DNA of 64,000 nucleotides. Origin: Planobispora rosea. Its GTDB lineage: Bacteria; Actinomycetota; Actinomycetes; Streptosporangiales; Streptosporangiaceae. Below the pieces are notes generated by a model. That model was not told where the DNA came from, made no database searches, and worked only from the letters and a program-made list of their open reading frames with translations. The stretch lies in contig NZ_BMQP01000017.1 in the NCBI RefSeq assembly GCF_014648175.1, forward strand, positions 1-64,000, in the 5' to 3' direction. A program made the position numbers and the translations under genes. This document shows, in pieces, positions 16,952 to 25,033 of this stretch. Position 1 is the stretch's first letter. Every line of letters begins with the position of its first letter.

Positions 16952-16996
16952 CAACCGAATGAGGCTCATGTCGCCTCCCTGACAGCCGATGGGGAA

Positions 16997-17019
16997 CCCG
17001 GGACGAAATCCGTCCCGGG
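16997..17019 (+). terminator. Hairpin between the DUF5709 gene and pilB
   Basis: Perfect 9-bp arms CCCGGGACG and CGTCCCGGG enclose a 5-nt loop (AAATC). It ends 21 nt before the pilB start codon and just upstream of its AGGGA ribosome-binding site. It may terminate the upstream transcript or control pilB expression as a leader hairpin. Confidence 0.45.
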
Positions 17020-17040
17020 ACAGGCTGCTCTAGGGATCAC

Positions 17041-18717
17041 ATGAACCAGACCTTCTCCCCGCTGCTCGAGGCGCTGAAGCAGCTGGGTGTAGACCCGCAG
17101 GCGCTCGAGCGCGCGGCCGGGGAGGCCGAGCGCACCGAGCGCTCGTTGCGCGCGGTCCTCATCAACGACAACGTCGTCACCGAGGAACAGCTCACCGAGG
17201 CGTCCGCGCTCGCCTTCGGGATCAAGAGCGTTGACCTGGTCGGTTACCCGATCGACCCGGTGGCCGTGGCCAAGATTCCGTTCACCCTGATGCTGCGCCA
17301 CCGCGTTCTCGGCCTCTCACTGGACGACAACGAGATCACCGTCGGCATCACCGACCCGGGTGACGTGGTGGCGCTCGACGACGTGCGCGCGGCGACCGGG
17401 CTGATGGTCCGCCCCGTCGTGGTGGCCCGGAGCGAGCTGCGCCGCATCATCGACCGGCTCAAGCGCGAGGAGAACGACCTCGCCGGCATCGCGGAGATGC
17501 TCCGCGAGGAGCAGCAGGCCGAGGCGGTGGTGTCGAACCTGAACTCCGTCGAGGAGGACGCGCCGATCGTCCGGTACGTCAACTCGCTGCTGGAGCAGGC
17601 CATCCAGAACCGCGCCTCGGACCTGCACCTGGAGCCGACCGAGCACGACATGCGGGTGCGCTACCGCATCGACGGCGTGCTGCACGAGGTGGACACCGTG
17701 CCCAGGCACGTGCAGTCGGCCCTCATCTCCCGCCTGAAGATCATGTCGAGCGTCGACATCACCGAGCGCCGCATCCCGCAGAACGGCCGCATCACCGTCA
17801 TGATCAACGGCCGGAAGGTCGACCTGCGGACCGCCACCCTGCCGACGGTGTGGGGCGAGAAGATCGTGCTGCGGGTCCTCGACACCGGCGGGGTCAACCT
17901 CGCCCTCGACAACCTGGGCTTCACCGAGGACAACTACCGGCGCTTCTCCACCTCCTTCACCAAGCCGCACGGCATGGTGCTGGTGACCGGTCCCACCGGT
18001 TCCGGGAAGTCGACCACCCTGTACGGCACCCTCTCGGCGATCAGCAAGCCCACCGTCAACATCATCACCGTCGAGGACCCGGTCGAGTACCGCCTGCCCG
18101 GCATCAACCAGGTGCAGGTGGACCACAAGGCCGGGCTGACCTTCGCGGCCGTGCTCCCGGCGATCCTGCGTTCGGACCCCGACGTGGTGCTGATCGGTGA
18201 GATCCGGGATCGGGCCACCGCCCAGCTCGCCGTGGAGGCCGCCCTCACCGGTCACCTCGTGCTCTCCACCCTGCACACCAACGACGCGCCCAGCGCGGTC
18301 GTCCGGCTGACCGAGATGGGCATCGAGCCGTTCCTCGTCGGCTCCTCGGTCGACTGCGTGCTCGCCCAGCGACTCGCGCGGCGGTTGTGCGACTGGTGCA
18401 AGGAGGAGTACGTCCCGACCGAGGCCGAGGTGGCCGCCGCCCGCTGGCCGGTCGCCGAGCTGCCCCGGCCGAGCGTGCTGTGGCGGCCGGTGGGCTGCCG
18501 CTCCTGCGCCAACACCGGCTACCGCGGCCGGATCGCGCTGCACGAGGTCATGCCGATGTCCCCGGAGATCGAAGGTCTCACCATCCAGCGCGCCTCGGCC
18601 ACCGAGGTGCAGCGGGTCGCCGAGGTCCAGGGCATGCGCTCGCTGCGCATGGACGGCCTGGTCAAGGCGGCCCAGGGTCAGACGTCGATCAAGGAAGTCC
18701 TGCGCGTCGCGATCTGA
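17041..18717 (+). CDS. pilB: Type IV pilus assembly (extension) ATPase PilB
   Basis: PilB hexamers in the cytoplasm power pilin polymerisation. The N-terminal T2SSE_N domain spans about residues 5-150. The ATPase core shows the Walker A GPTGSGKST (317-325), the Asp box IITVEDPVEYRLPGI, the Walker B-like DPDVVLIGEIRD and the His box STLHTNDAPSAV. A zinc-binding pair CDWC and CRSC follows. Length (558 aa) is typical. The ATG has AGGGA 5 nt upstream. It opens an 11-gene locus running to 29066. Confidence 0.95.
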   Translation: MNQTFSPLLEALKQLGVDPQALERAAGEAERTERSLRAVLINDNVVTEEQLTEASALAFGIKSVDLVGYPIDPVAVAKIPFTLMLRHRVLGLSLDDNEITVGITDPGDVVALDDVRAATGLMVRPVVVARSELRRIIDRLKREENDLAGIAEMLREEQQAEAVVSNLNSVEEDAPIVRYVNSLLEQAIQNRASDLHLEPTEHDMRVRYRIDGVLHEVDTVPRHVQSALISRLKIMSSVDITERRIPQNGRITVMINGRKVDLRTATLPTVWGEKIVLRVLDTGGVNLALDNLGFTEDNYRRFSTSFTKPHGMVLVTGPTGSGKSTTLYGTLSAISKPTVNIITVEDPVEYRLPGINQVQVDHKAGLTFAAVLPAILRSDPDVVLIGEIRDRATAQLAVEAALTGHLVLSTLHTNDAPSAVVRLTEMGIEPFLVGSSVDCVLAQRLARRLCDWCKEEYVPTEAEVAAARWPVAELPRPSVLWRPVGCRSCANTGYRGRIALHEVMPMSPEIEGLTIQRASATEVQRVAEVQGMRSLRMDGLVKAAQGQTSIKEVLRVAI

Positions 18718-18820
18718 TCCGCCCGCCGTACGCCTGCTGCACGCCCGCTGTACCCACTCCGCACCCGCCGCCCCGCCGCCCCGCCGCCCCGCCGCCACGA
18801 ACACGACAGGAAGATCCCCG

Positions 18821-20026
18821 ATGGAGCCAGCGCGCCCGTTCGACTCGCACCCGTTCGATCCGCATTCGTCTGACTCGCGCCCGTTCGACCTGCACGCGGT
18901 CGACTCGCGTCCGTTCGAGGCACGTCCCTTCGACCGTCCGAGAGACGGCCGCGCCGAGGCGCTCAAGACCCTGAACGCGATGCTCGTGTCCCTGGTCACC
19001 GAGCGCGGCTCGGACCTGCATCTGACGGCGGGGGCGCCGCCCGCGATCCGCGTGGACGGCCGGATGCTCCAGCTGAAGGAGTACGGCCGCCTCGAACCGG
19101 CCGACACCGCGATGCTGCTGCGCTCGGCGGTGAACGACGCCCAGTGGAACCGCTTCGAGCGGGACCAGGAACTCGACGTCGCCTACAGCATCGAGGGCGT
19201 CTCCCGCTTCCGGGCCAACTTCTACAAGCAGCGGGGATCGTACGGCGCCGCCTTCCGGGCCATCCCGCACGAGATCAAGGCGCTGGAGGAGCTCGGCCTG
19301 CCGGACACGGTGGCGAAGTTCGCCCACCTGCCGCGCGGGCTCGTCCTGGTGACCGGGCCCACCGGCTCGGGTAAGACCTCCACGCTCGCCGGCCTCGTCG
19401 ACCTGGCCAACCGCACCCGCTCGGGGCACATCGTCACGATCGAGGACCCGATCGAGTTCCTCCACCCGCACAAGCGCTGCATCGTCAACCAGCGCGAGGT
19501 CGGGGCGGACACCACCTCGTTCGCCGAGGCCCTCAAGCACGCGCTGCGCCAGGACCCCGACATCATCCTCGTCGGCGAGCTGCGCGACCTGGAGACGACG
19601 ACCACCGCGCTGACCGCCGCGGAGACCGGTCACCTCGTCCTGGCGACCCTGCACACCCAGAGCGCCGCCCAGACGATCGACCGCGTCATCGACATCTTCC
19701 CGCCGCACCAGCAGCAGCAGATCCGCACGCAGCTGTCCACGGCGCTGCAGGGCGTCGTCACCCAGGCCCTGGCCCCCCGGGCGGACGGCACCGGCCGGGT
19801 GGTCGTCGCCGAGGTGATGATCGCGACCCCCGCGATCCGCAACCTGATCCGCGAGGGCAAGAACCACCAGATCCCGTCCTTCATGCAGTCCGGAGGGAGC
19901 GGCGGCATGATCGCGTTCGACCAGCACCTGTCCGACCGGGTCCGCAGCGGGCTCGTCAGCTTCGAGCACGCGCTCGACATCTGCCACTCGGCGGAGGAGT
20001 TCAAGCGTCTCGTCGGGAGGAGCTGA
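18821..20026 (+). CDS. pilT: Type IV pilus retraction ATPase PilT, with a repetitive N-terminal extension
   Basis: PilT powers pilus disassembly. The PAS-like N-domain begins at GSDLHLTAGAPPAIRVDG (about residue 63). Walker A GPTGSGKTS (179-187), ITIEDPIEFLH, RQDPDIILVGELRDLET and ATLHTQSAAQTIDRVID follow, and the retraction signature AIRNLIREGK is present. The first 45 residues are unusual: a degenerate repeat of DSxPFDxH type built from His, Pro, Phe and Asp. The upstream gap (18718-18820) holds repeated CCGCCCCG units. A close downstream start of pilC (2 nt) indicates one operon. Confidence 0.93.
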   Translation: MEPARPFDSHPFDPHSSDSRPFDLHAVDSRPFEARPFDRPRDGRAEALKTLNAMLVSLVTERGSDLHLTAGAPPAIRVDGRMLQLKEYGRLEPADTAMLLRSAVNDAQWNRFERDQELDVAYSIEGVSRFRANFYKQRGSYGAAFRAIPHEIKALEELGLPDTVAKFAHLPRGLVLVTGPTGSGKTSTLAGLVDLANRTRSGHIVTIEDPIEFLHPHKRCIVNQREVGADTTSFAEALKHALRQDPDIILVGELRDLETTTTALTAAETGHLVLATLHTQSAAQTIDRVIDIFPPHQQQQIRTQLSTALQGVVTQALAPRADGTGRVVVAEVMIATPAIRNLIREGKNHQIPSFMQSGGSGGMIAFDQHLSDRVRSGLVSFEHALDICHSAEEFKRLVGRS

Positions 20027-20028
20027 CC

Positions 20029-21258
20029 ATGCCGGTGACGAAGGAGTTCGAGTACAGGACCATCGGCCGCGACGGCAAACAGGTCAAGGGCAAGGTCGAG
20101 GCTCCCAACGAGGCCGCCGCGGTCCAGGTCCTCCGCCAGCAGGGACTCGTCCCGCTCTCGATCACCGAGGGCGGCTCGCTGCTCCAGAAGGAGCTGACCA
20201 TCCCGGGCCTGGGCGGCCGTACCACGCTCAAGGACCTGGCCGTCTTCGCCCGCCAGTTCGCGACCATGACCGCCTCCGGCATGTCGCTGCTGCGCTCGCT
20301 CGCGGTCCTGGAGGACCAGGCGGCCAAACCCTCGCTGAAGAAGGCGATCAGCGAGGTGCGGGTGGACATCGAGGCGGGTCTGTCGCTCTCCGGGGCGCTC
20401 GCCAAGCATCCCAAGATCTTCCCCACGATCATGGTCGCGATGGTGCGGGCCGGCGAGACCGGCGGTTTCCTCGACAACGCGCTGGAGCGCATCGCCGTCA
20501 ACTTCGAGAAGGACGCGGCCCTCCGCGGGAAGATCAAGGGAGCGATGACGTACCCGGTCATCGTCCTGCTCTTCACCGGGGTGCTCGTGGCCGGCGTGCT
20601 GGCCTTCATCGTCCCGGTCTTCGAGGGCATGTTCAAACAGTTCGGCGGTGAGCTGCCGCTGCCGACGCAGATCCTCGTCACGGCCAGCCACAGCCTGGCC
20701 TGGTCGGGGCCGCTGTTCGTCGCCGTGCTCACCGGCTCGATCATGCTCTTCCGGAGGGAGCTGCGGCGCAATCCGAAGCTCCGGCTGGCCTTCGACAAGG
20801 TCAAGCTGCGCCTGCCGGTCTTCGGGAAGCTGTTCGCCAAGATCGCGATCAGCCGGTTCGCCCGCAACTTCGGCACCCTGCTGGGCGTCGGCGTGCCGGT
20901 GATGCAGGCCATCGACGTGGTCGGCGCCACCACCGGCAACGCGGTCATCACCGAGGCCATGAAGGACCTGCAGTCGGCCGTGCGCGACGGCCTCCCCATG
21001 TCCACGCAGCTCGCCAAGCACGACGTCTTCCCGCGCATGGTCGCCCAGATGATCGAGGTCGGCGAGGAATCTGGACAAATCAGTCAGATGCTCGACAAGG
21101 TTGCCGATTTCTATGACAGAGAGGTTGACACCGCGGCGGAGGCCCTGACCGCGGCGATCGAGCCCCTCATGGTGATCGTCATGGGAGTCGTGGTCGGCGG
21201 CATGGTCGTCTGTCTCTACCTCCCGATGTTCACGATCTACCAGAACATCCAGGGCTAG
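20029..21258 (+). CDS. pilC: Type IV pilus inner-membrane platform protein PilC (GspF family)
   Basis: Two homologous T2SSF domains are visible: FARQFATMTASGMSLLRSLAVLED and RFARNFGTLLGVGVPVMQAIDVV. Three membrane segments occur at about 170-195, 215-240 and 378-400 (VIVMGVVVGGMVVCLYLPMF). The C-terminal FTIYQNIQG matches the family's usual end. PilC anchors the motor ATPases to the pilus base. The ATG at 20029 has GGAGGAG upstream. Confidence 0.94.
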   Translation: MPVTKEFEYRTIGRDGKQVKGKVEAPNEAAAVQVLRQQGLVPLSITEGGSLLQKELTIPGLGGRTTLKDLAVFARQFATMTASGMSLLRSLAVLEDQAAKPSLKKAISEVRVDIEAGLSLSGALAKHPKIFPTIMVAMVRAGETGGFLDNALERIAVNFEKDAALRGKIKGAMTYPVIVLLFTGVLVAGVLAFIVPVFEGMFKQFGGELPLPTQILVTASHSLAWSGPLFVAVLTGSIMLFRRELRRNPKLRLAFDKVKLRLPVFGKLFAKIAISRFARNFGTLLGVGVPVMQAIDVVGATTGNAVITEAMKDLQSAVRDGLPMSTQLAKHDVFPRMVAQMIEVGEESGQISQMLDKVADFYDREVDTAAEALTAAIEPLMVIVMGVVVGGMVVCLYLPMFTIYQNIQG

Positions 21259-21374
21259 TACGGCCCTCCCAGAACTTTCCGTGCGCGCCACGGAAAACCG
21301 GCCACCGGGCCGGACCGGCAGCCGGGCGACCGCCCGGAGGTCACCCCACCTCAATGAGTCACAGGAGAAACACC

Positions 21375-21791
21375 ATGAAGGCAGCGCTTGACCGCCTGCA
21401 GAAGCGCGCGCACGGCGACCGCGGCTTCACCCTGATCGAACTGCTGGTGGTCGTCGTGATCATCGGCGTCCTCGTCGCCATCGCGATCCCGGTGTACATG
21501 AACTACCGCGAGGGCGCGGCCGACAAGGCGGCCCAGTCCGACGTGCGTAGCGCCATCACCGCCGTGGAGAGCTACTACACGATGAACGGCAACAAGTATC
21601 CGGCCGCACTGCCGACGGACGCGAAGAAGTCGGAGGGCACCACCCTGACCTACGTCCAGGAGGGCACCGGCTACCTCATCTGCGCCAACAACCTCGGTGG
21701 CTCGGGTGACGTGTACATGTACGACAGCAGCAAGGGCGGCGCGGTCGCGAACGTCAAGAAGACCATCAAGGTCGCGACCTGCAAGGCGTGA
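21375..21791 (+). CDS. pilA: Major type IV pilin PilA
   Basis: The 138-aa prepilin has a basic leader and a class III cleavage site GDRG|FTLIELLVVVVIIGVLVA, with Phe at mature position 1 and Glu at position 5. The hydrophobic N-terminal helix is followed by a globular domain with two Cys (ICANN and ATCKA), which could close a C-terminal disulfide loop. The ATG at 21375 has AGGAG 7 nt upstream, which rules out an earlier in-frame ATG at 21354. It lies between platform and peptidase genes, as expected for the major subunit. Confidence 0.93.
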   Translation: MKAALDRLQKRAHGDRGFTLIELLVVVVIIGVLVAIAIPVYMNYREGAADKAAQSDVRSAITAVESYYTMNGNKYPAALPTDAKKSEGTTLTYVQEGTGYLICANNLGGSGDVYMYDSSKGGAVANVKKTIKVATCKA

Positions 21792-21874
21792 TCCCACCCG
21801 GCGGGGCGGCGCATGAACCGCGCCGCCTTGCCGGACCCCTCCGCACAACCCACTGACAGAAAGGAGAGACCCCG

Positions 21875-22663
21875 ATGGACGCGCTCGTGCTCGCCCCGGC
21901 CGCCGTGCTCGGCCTCGTGGTCGGCTCCTTCCTGAACGTGGTCATCCACCGGGTGCCGCGGGCCGAGTCGCTGGTGCGGCCCGGCTCGCGCTGCCCGCAC
22001 TGCGGTACGGCCATCCGGCCCCGACAGAACGTGCCGGTGCTGAGCTGGCTCGCGCTGCGCGGCCGGTGCGCCGCCTGCCGGGCGCCGATCAGCGCCCGCT
22101 ACCCCCTGGTCGAGCTGGCCACCGCGCTGCTGTTCGCCGCGGTGACCGCCCGGATCGGGGTCGCGCCGGAGCTTCCGGCCTACCTCTACCTCACTGCGAT
22201 CGCGGTGGCCCTCACCATGATCGACCTCGATGTGCAGCGGCTGCCCGACGCCATCGTCAAGCCGTCGTACGTCATCGGCGCCCTGCTGCTGACCCCCGCC
22301 GTGGTCGCCGGCGCCGACTGGACGGCGGCCCTGCGCTGCCTGGCCGCGATGGCCGTGCTGCTCGGTTTCTACTTCGTGCTCTTCGTGATCAACCCGAATG
22401 GCATGGGCTTCGGCGATGTGAAACTCGCCGGGCTGCTCGGACTCTACCTCGGCTGGCTGGGCTGGAGCGCGGTGCTCATCGGCACGTTCGCCGCCTTCCT
22501 GCTCGGCGGGGTCGCCGGAGTGGCGCTGCTGGCCACGGGGCGGGCCGGTCGCAAGACCGCCATTCCGTTCGGCCCGGCCATGCTCGCCGGCGCCCTGCTC
22601 GCGCTGTTCGCCGCCGGGCCGATCGCCGCCTGGTACAGCGGCCTCCTGGCCCCGGCCGTGTGA
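21875..22663 (+). CDS. pilD: Prepilin peptidase / N-methyltransferase PilD
   Basis: This integral membrane aspartic protease cleaves prepilin leaders and methylates the new N-terminus. The cytoplasmic zinc loop has paired CPHC and CAAC motifs. The catalytic aspartates sit in ALTMIDLDVQRLPD and GMGFGDVKLAGLLG. About seven to eight hydrophobic helices fill the 262-aa protein. The ATG has AAAGGAGAG upstream. It can serve all four prepilin-like proteins of this locus. Confidence 0.94.
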   Translation: MDALVLAPAAVLGLVVGSFLNVVIHRVPRAESLVRPGSRCPHCGTAIRPRQNVPVLSWLALRGRCAACRAPISARYPLVELATALLFAAVTARIGVAPELPAYLYLTAIAVALTMIDLDVQRLPDAIVKPSYVIGALLLTPAVVAGADWTAALRCLAAMAVLLGFYFVLFVINPNGMGFGDVKLAGLLGLYLGWLGWSAVLIGTFAAFLLGGVAGVALLATGRAGRKTAIPFGPAMLAGALLALFAAGPIAAWYSGLLAPAV

Positions 22664-22719
22664 CCCGAACTTTCCTGACTTTTCACGACTACAACGACTT
22701 CGATGATGAGGAGCGCCTG

Positions 22720-23748
22720 ATGGCCACGGTCAACCCCATCGGACTGGACATCGGTTCGATGTCGATCCGCGCGGTGGAGATCACCCGTGGCAAGGAAGGC
22801 CCGGTCATCACGAACGTCGGGATGGTCCCCCTTCCGCCGGGCGCCGTGCAGGGCGGCGTCATCAACGACGCCAAGGTCGTCACCGCCGAGCTGAAGCGGC
22901 TCTGGTCGGCGTCGAAGTTCCGCACCCGCAAGGTCGTGCTCGGCGTGACCAACCCCCAGGTCGTGGTCCGCGAGATGTCCGTGAGCAACCTTCCTCTCCG
23001 AGAGCTGCGCCAGGCCCTGCCGTTCCAGGTGCGCGACGCGCTGCCGCTCCCGGTCGAGCGGTCACTGCTCGACTTCTTCCCGCTGGAGAACCCGGGCGAG
23101 AAGGAGACCGTGCGCGGACTGCTGATCGCCGCGCCGAAGGACGTCGTCACCACCGCCGTGCACGCCGCCGAGCAGGCCGGGCTGCACGTCGCCCGGGTGG
23201 ACCTCGCCTCGTTCGCGCTGATGCGCGCCGTGTCGTGCCTGGACGCCAAGGTGGAGGCCATCGTGGACATCGGCGCCTCCGCCACGAGCGTCATCGTGCA
23301 CACCGACGGCGTGCCGCTGATCGTCCGTACCCTTCCCCGGGGCGGCGCCGAGATCACCCAGGCCGTCTCCGCCCAGCTCGGCATCGACCCGCGCCAGGCC
23401 GAGGCGCTCAAGTGCGACCTCGGCCTCCGCCGTGACGGCGGGGAGGACGAGGCCGCGGAGGCGATCCGCGCCGCCGTCCGGCCCCTCGTCAACGAGATCC
23501 GCAACTCGTTCGCCTACCTCGGCTCCGGTGACCGGCCGACCCGGGTCTCCCGGGTGACCCTCTCCGGAGGCGGTGCCCTCATGCCCGGCCTCGTCGAGGA
23601 CCTGAACACCCAGCTCGGCATCGAGGTGACGCTCTCCGATCCCGCGGTGCGCGCCCGGCGCGGTCGTCGCGACAGGCAGGACAACCTCGACCGGTTCCGT
23701 ACGGCCGCCGCGGTCTCGGTCGGCCTCGCCCTTGGAGCGGCAGCCTGA
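22720..23748 (+). CDS. pilM: Type IV pilus assembly protein PilM (actin-like ATPase)
   Basis: PilM is a cytoplasmic actin-fold protein that binds the PilN N-terminus. The phosphate-binding loop GLDIGSMSIRAVEI lies at the N-terminus, AIVDIGASATSVIVH in the middle and VSRVTLSGGGALMPGL near the end. The start at 22720 follows GAGGAG at 6 nt; longer in-frame extensions overlap pilD and are not credible. The stop overlaps the pilN start (TGATG). Confidence 0.92.
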   Translation: MATVNPIGLDIGSMSIRAVEITRGKEGPVITNVGMVPLPPGAVQGGVINDAKVVTAELKRLWSASKFRTRKVVLGVTNPQVVVREMSVSNLPLRELRQALPFQVRDALPLPVERSLLDFFPLENPGEKETVRGLLIAAPKDVVTTAVHAAEQAGLHVARVDLASFALMRAVSCLDAKVEAIVDIGASATSVIVHTDGVPLIVRTLPRGGAEITQAVSAQLGIDPRQAEALKCDLGLRRDGGEDEAAEAIRAAVRPLVNEIRNSFAYLGSGDRPTRVSRVTLSGGGALMPGLVEDLNTQLGIEVTLSDPAVRARRGRRDRQDNLDRFRTAAAVSVGLALGAAA

Positions 23749-24452
23749 TGACCACCACACTCATTCCCCAGGGTTCCTCCGGTCCCGTTGTACCGGCCCA
23801 GGACCCGTTCCGGGCGCTCCCACTCGCGGCCGACCTGCTCCCGCCGGAGATCATGACGGCCCGGCGGGGCCGCCGGGCCCGCACCGTCGTCCTGTCCTTC
23901 CTCACGGTGTTCACCCTGCTGCTGGCCGGCTGGTACGTCATCACCGCTCAGCAGACGGCGGCGGCGGAGCAGCAGCTCGCCGAGGCCGAGGACGAGGTGC
24001 GGACATGGACCCGCAAGCAGAAAGAGTTCTCCGAGCTCGTCACGACCCGGGGACAGGAGGAGATGATCAACGCACAGCTCTCCGCACTGCTCGCCCGGGA
24101 CGTGCGCTGGTCCCGCCTGCTCTCCTCGATCCGCGCGGCGGCCCCGAGCGGCGTGCGGATCACCAGCGTCGCCAGCGGGCTCTCCGCGGAGGGGTCCGCG
24201 GTGAGCAAGTCCGCTCTTCCGAACACCTCCGGCAAGAAGCTGATCGGGGAGCTCAGCATCGTGGGCGTCGGTTCCGGCAAGCAGGTCGTGGCCGACTACG
24301 TCAGCGCGCTGAGCAAGGTCTCCGGCCTGGGCAACCCGCTGCTCAACGACGCGACCGAGGAAGAGGGCGGCGTGAACTTCACCGTGCAGGTCGACATCAC
24401 CGACGCCGCACTCGACAGCCGCTACCCCGCTGACGTGAAGAAGGAGAACTGA
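23748..24452 (+). CDS. pilN: Type IV pilus assembly protein PilN
   Basis: PilN is a bitopic protein that links PilM to PilO. The N-terminal cytoplasmic segment contains PLAADLLPPEI, which matches the NLLPxR-like PilM-binding motif in position though not exactly. A transmembrane helix lies at about 44-67. A coiled-coil (QQTAAAEQQLAEAEDEVRTW) and a ferredoxin-like periplasm-side domain follow. It overlaps pilM and pilO by single-base TGATG junctions. Confidence 0.88.
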   Translation: MTTTLIPQGSSGPVVPAQDPFRALPLAADLLPPEIMTARRGRRARTVVLSFLTVFTLLLAGWYVITAQQTAAAEQQLAEAEDEVRTWTRKQKEFSELVTTRGQEEMINAQLSALLARDVRWSRLLSSIRAAAPSGVRITSVASGLSAEGSAVSKSALPNTSGKKLIGELSIVGVGSGKQVVADYVSALSKVSGLGNPLLNDATEEEGGVNFTVQVDITDAALDSRYPADVKKEN

Positions 24453-25027
24453 TGCTCACCGGACGCGCAGACCGGGTCTGGATTCTCGGTGGCATCCTCG
24501 TCGCCGCCGTCCTGCTCGCCGTCGGCTGGTTCTTCTTCATCAGTCCCCAGCACGAAGAGACCGACACCATGCGGGCGGAGGCCGAGAGCACGCAGGTGCG
24601 GGCGGCCACCCTGCGCAGCAGGCTCGCGGAGCTGAGCCAGGAGAACGTCAACCTGCCGAAGTACCGGGCCGAACTGAAGGCGGCCCGCCAGGCGCTGCCT
24701 ACGACGGCGCAGTCGGAGGGGTTCCTGGACCAGCTCCGGCAGGCGGGTGAGGCCGCGACCGTCTCCGTCGATGGGATCAACATCGGCGGAGCCACGGAGG
24801 TCACCGCCGGTGACGTGAAGATGCACGCCCTGCCCGTCGCCGTGACCGCCACGGGTAGCACCGCCGGGCTGGACACGTTCTTCGAGCAGCTCCAGCGGGT
24901 GCAGCCGCGGGCCGTACTGATCGACAACGTCACGATTGACGGACGCGGCGAGGAGAGCCAGACGTCTGAGATGTGGAGTCTCGTGGTCAACATGAACATC
25001 TTCGTCGCCGCACCGACCGGAAAGTAG
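24452..25027 (+). CDS. pilO: Type IV pilus assembly protein PilO
   Basis: The 191-aa protein has a short cytoplasmic tail, a transmembrane helix at about 9-31, a coiled-coil (residues 35-80, TDTMRAEAESTQVRAATLRSR in part) and a C-terminal ferredoxin-like domain. This is the standard PilO plan, forming heterodimers with PilN. Coupling to pilN is by TGATG. No pilP or pilQ gene follows, as expected for a cell without an outer membrane. Confidence 0.87.
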   Translation: MLTGRADRVWILGGILVAAVLLAVGWFFFISPQHEETDTMRAEAESTQVRAATLRSRLAELSQENVNLPKYRAELKAARQALPTTAQSEGFLDQLRQAGEAATVSVDGINIGGATEVTAGDVKMHALPVAVTATGSTAGLDTFFEQLQRVQPRAVLIDNVTIDGRGEESQTSEMWSLVVNMNIFVAAPTGK

Positions 25028-25033
25028 GCAGCA

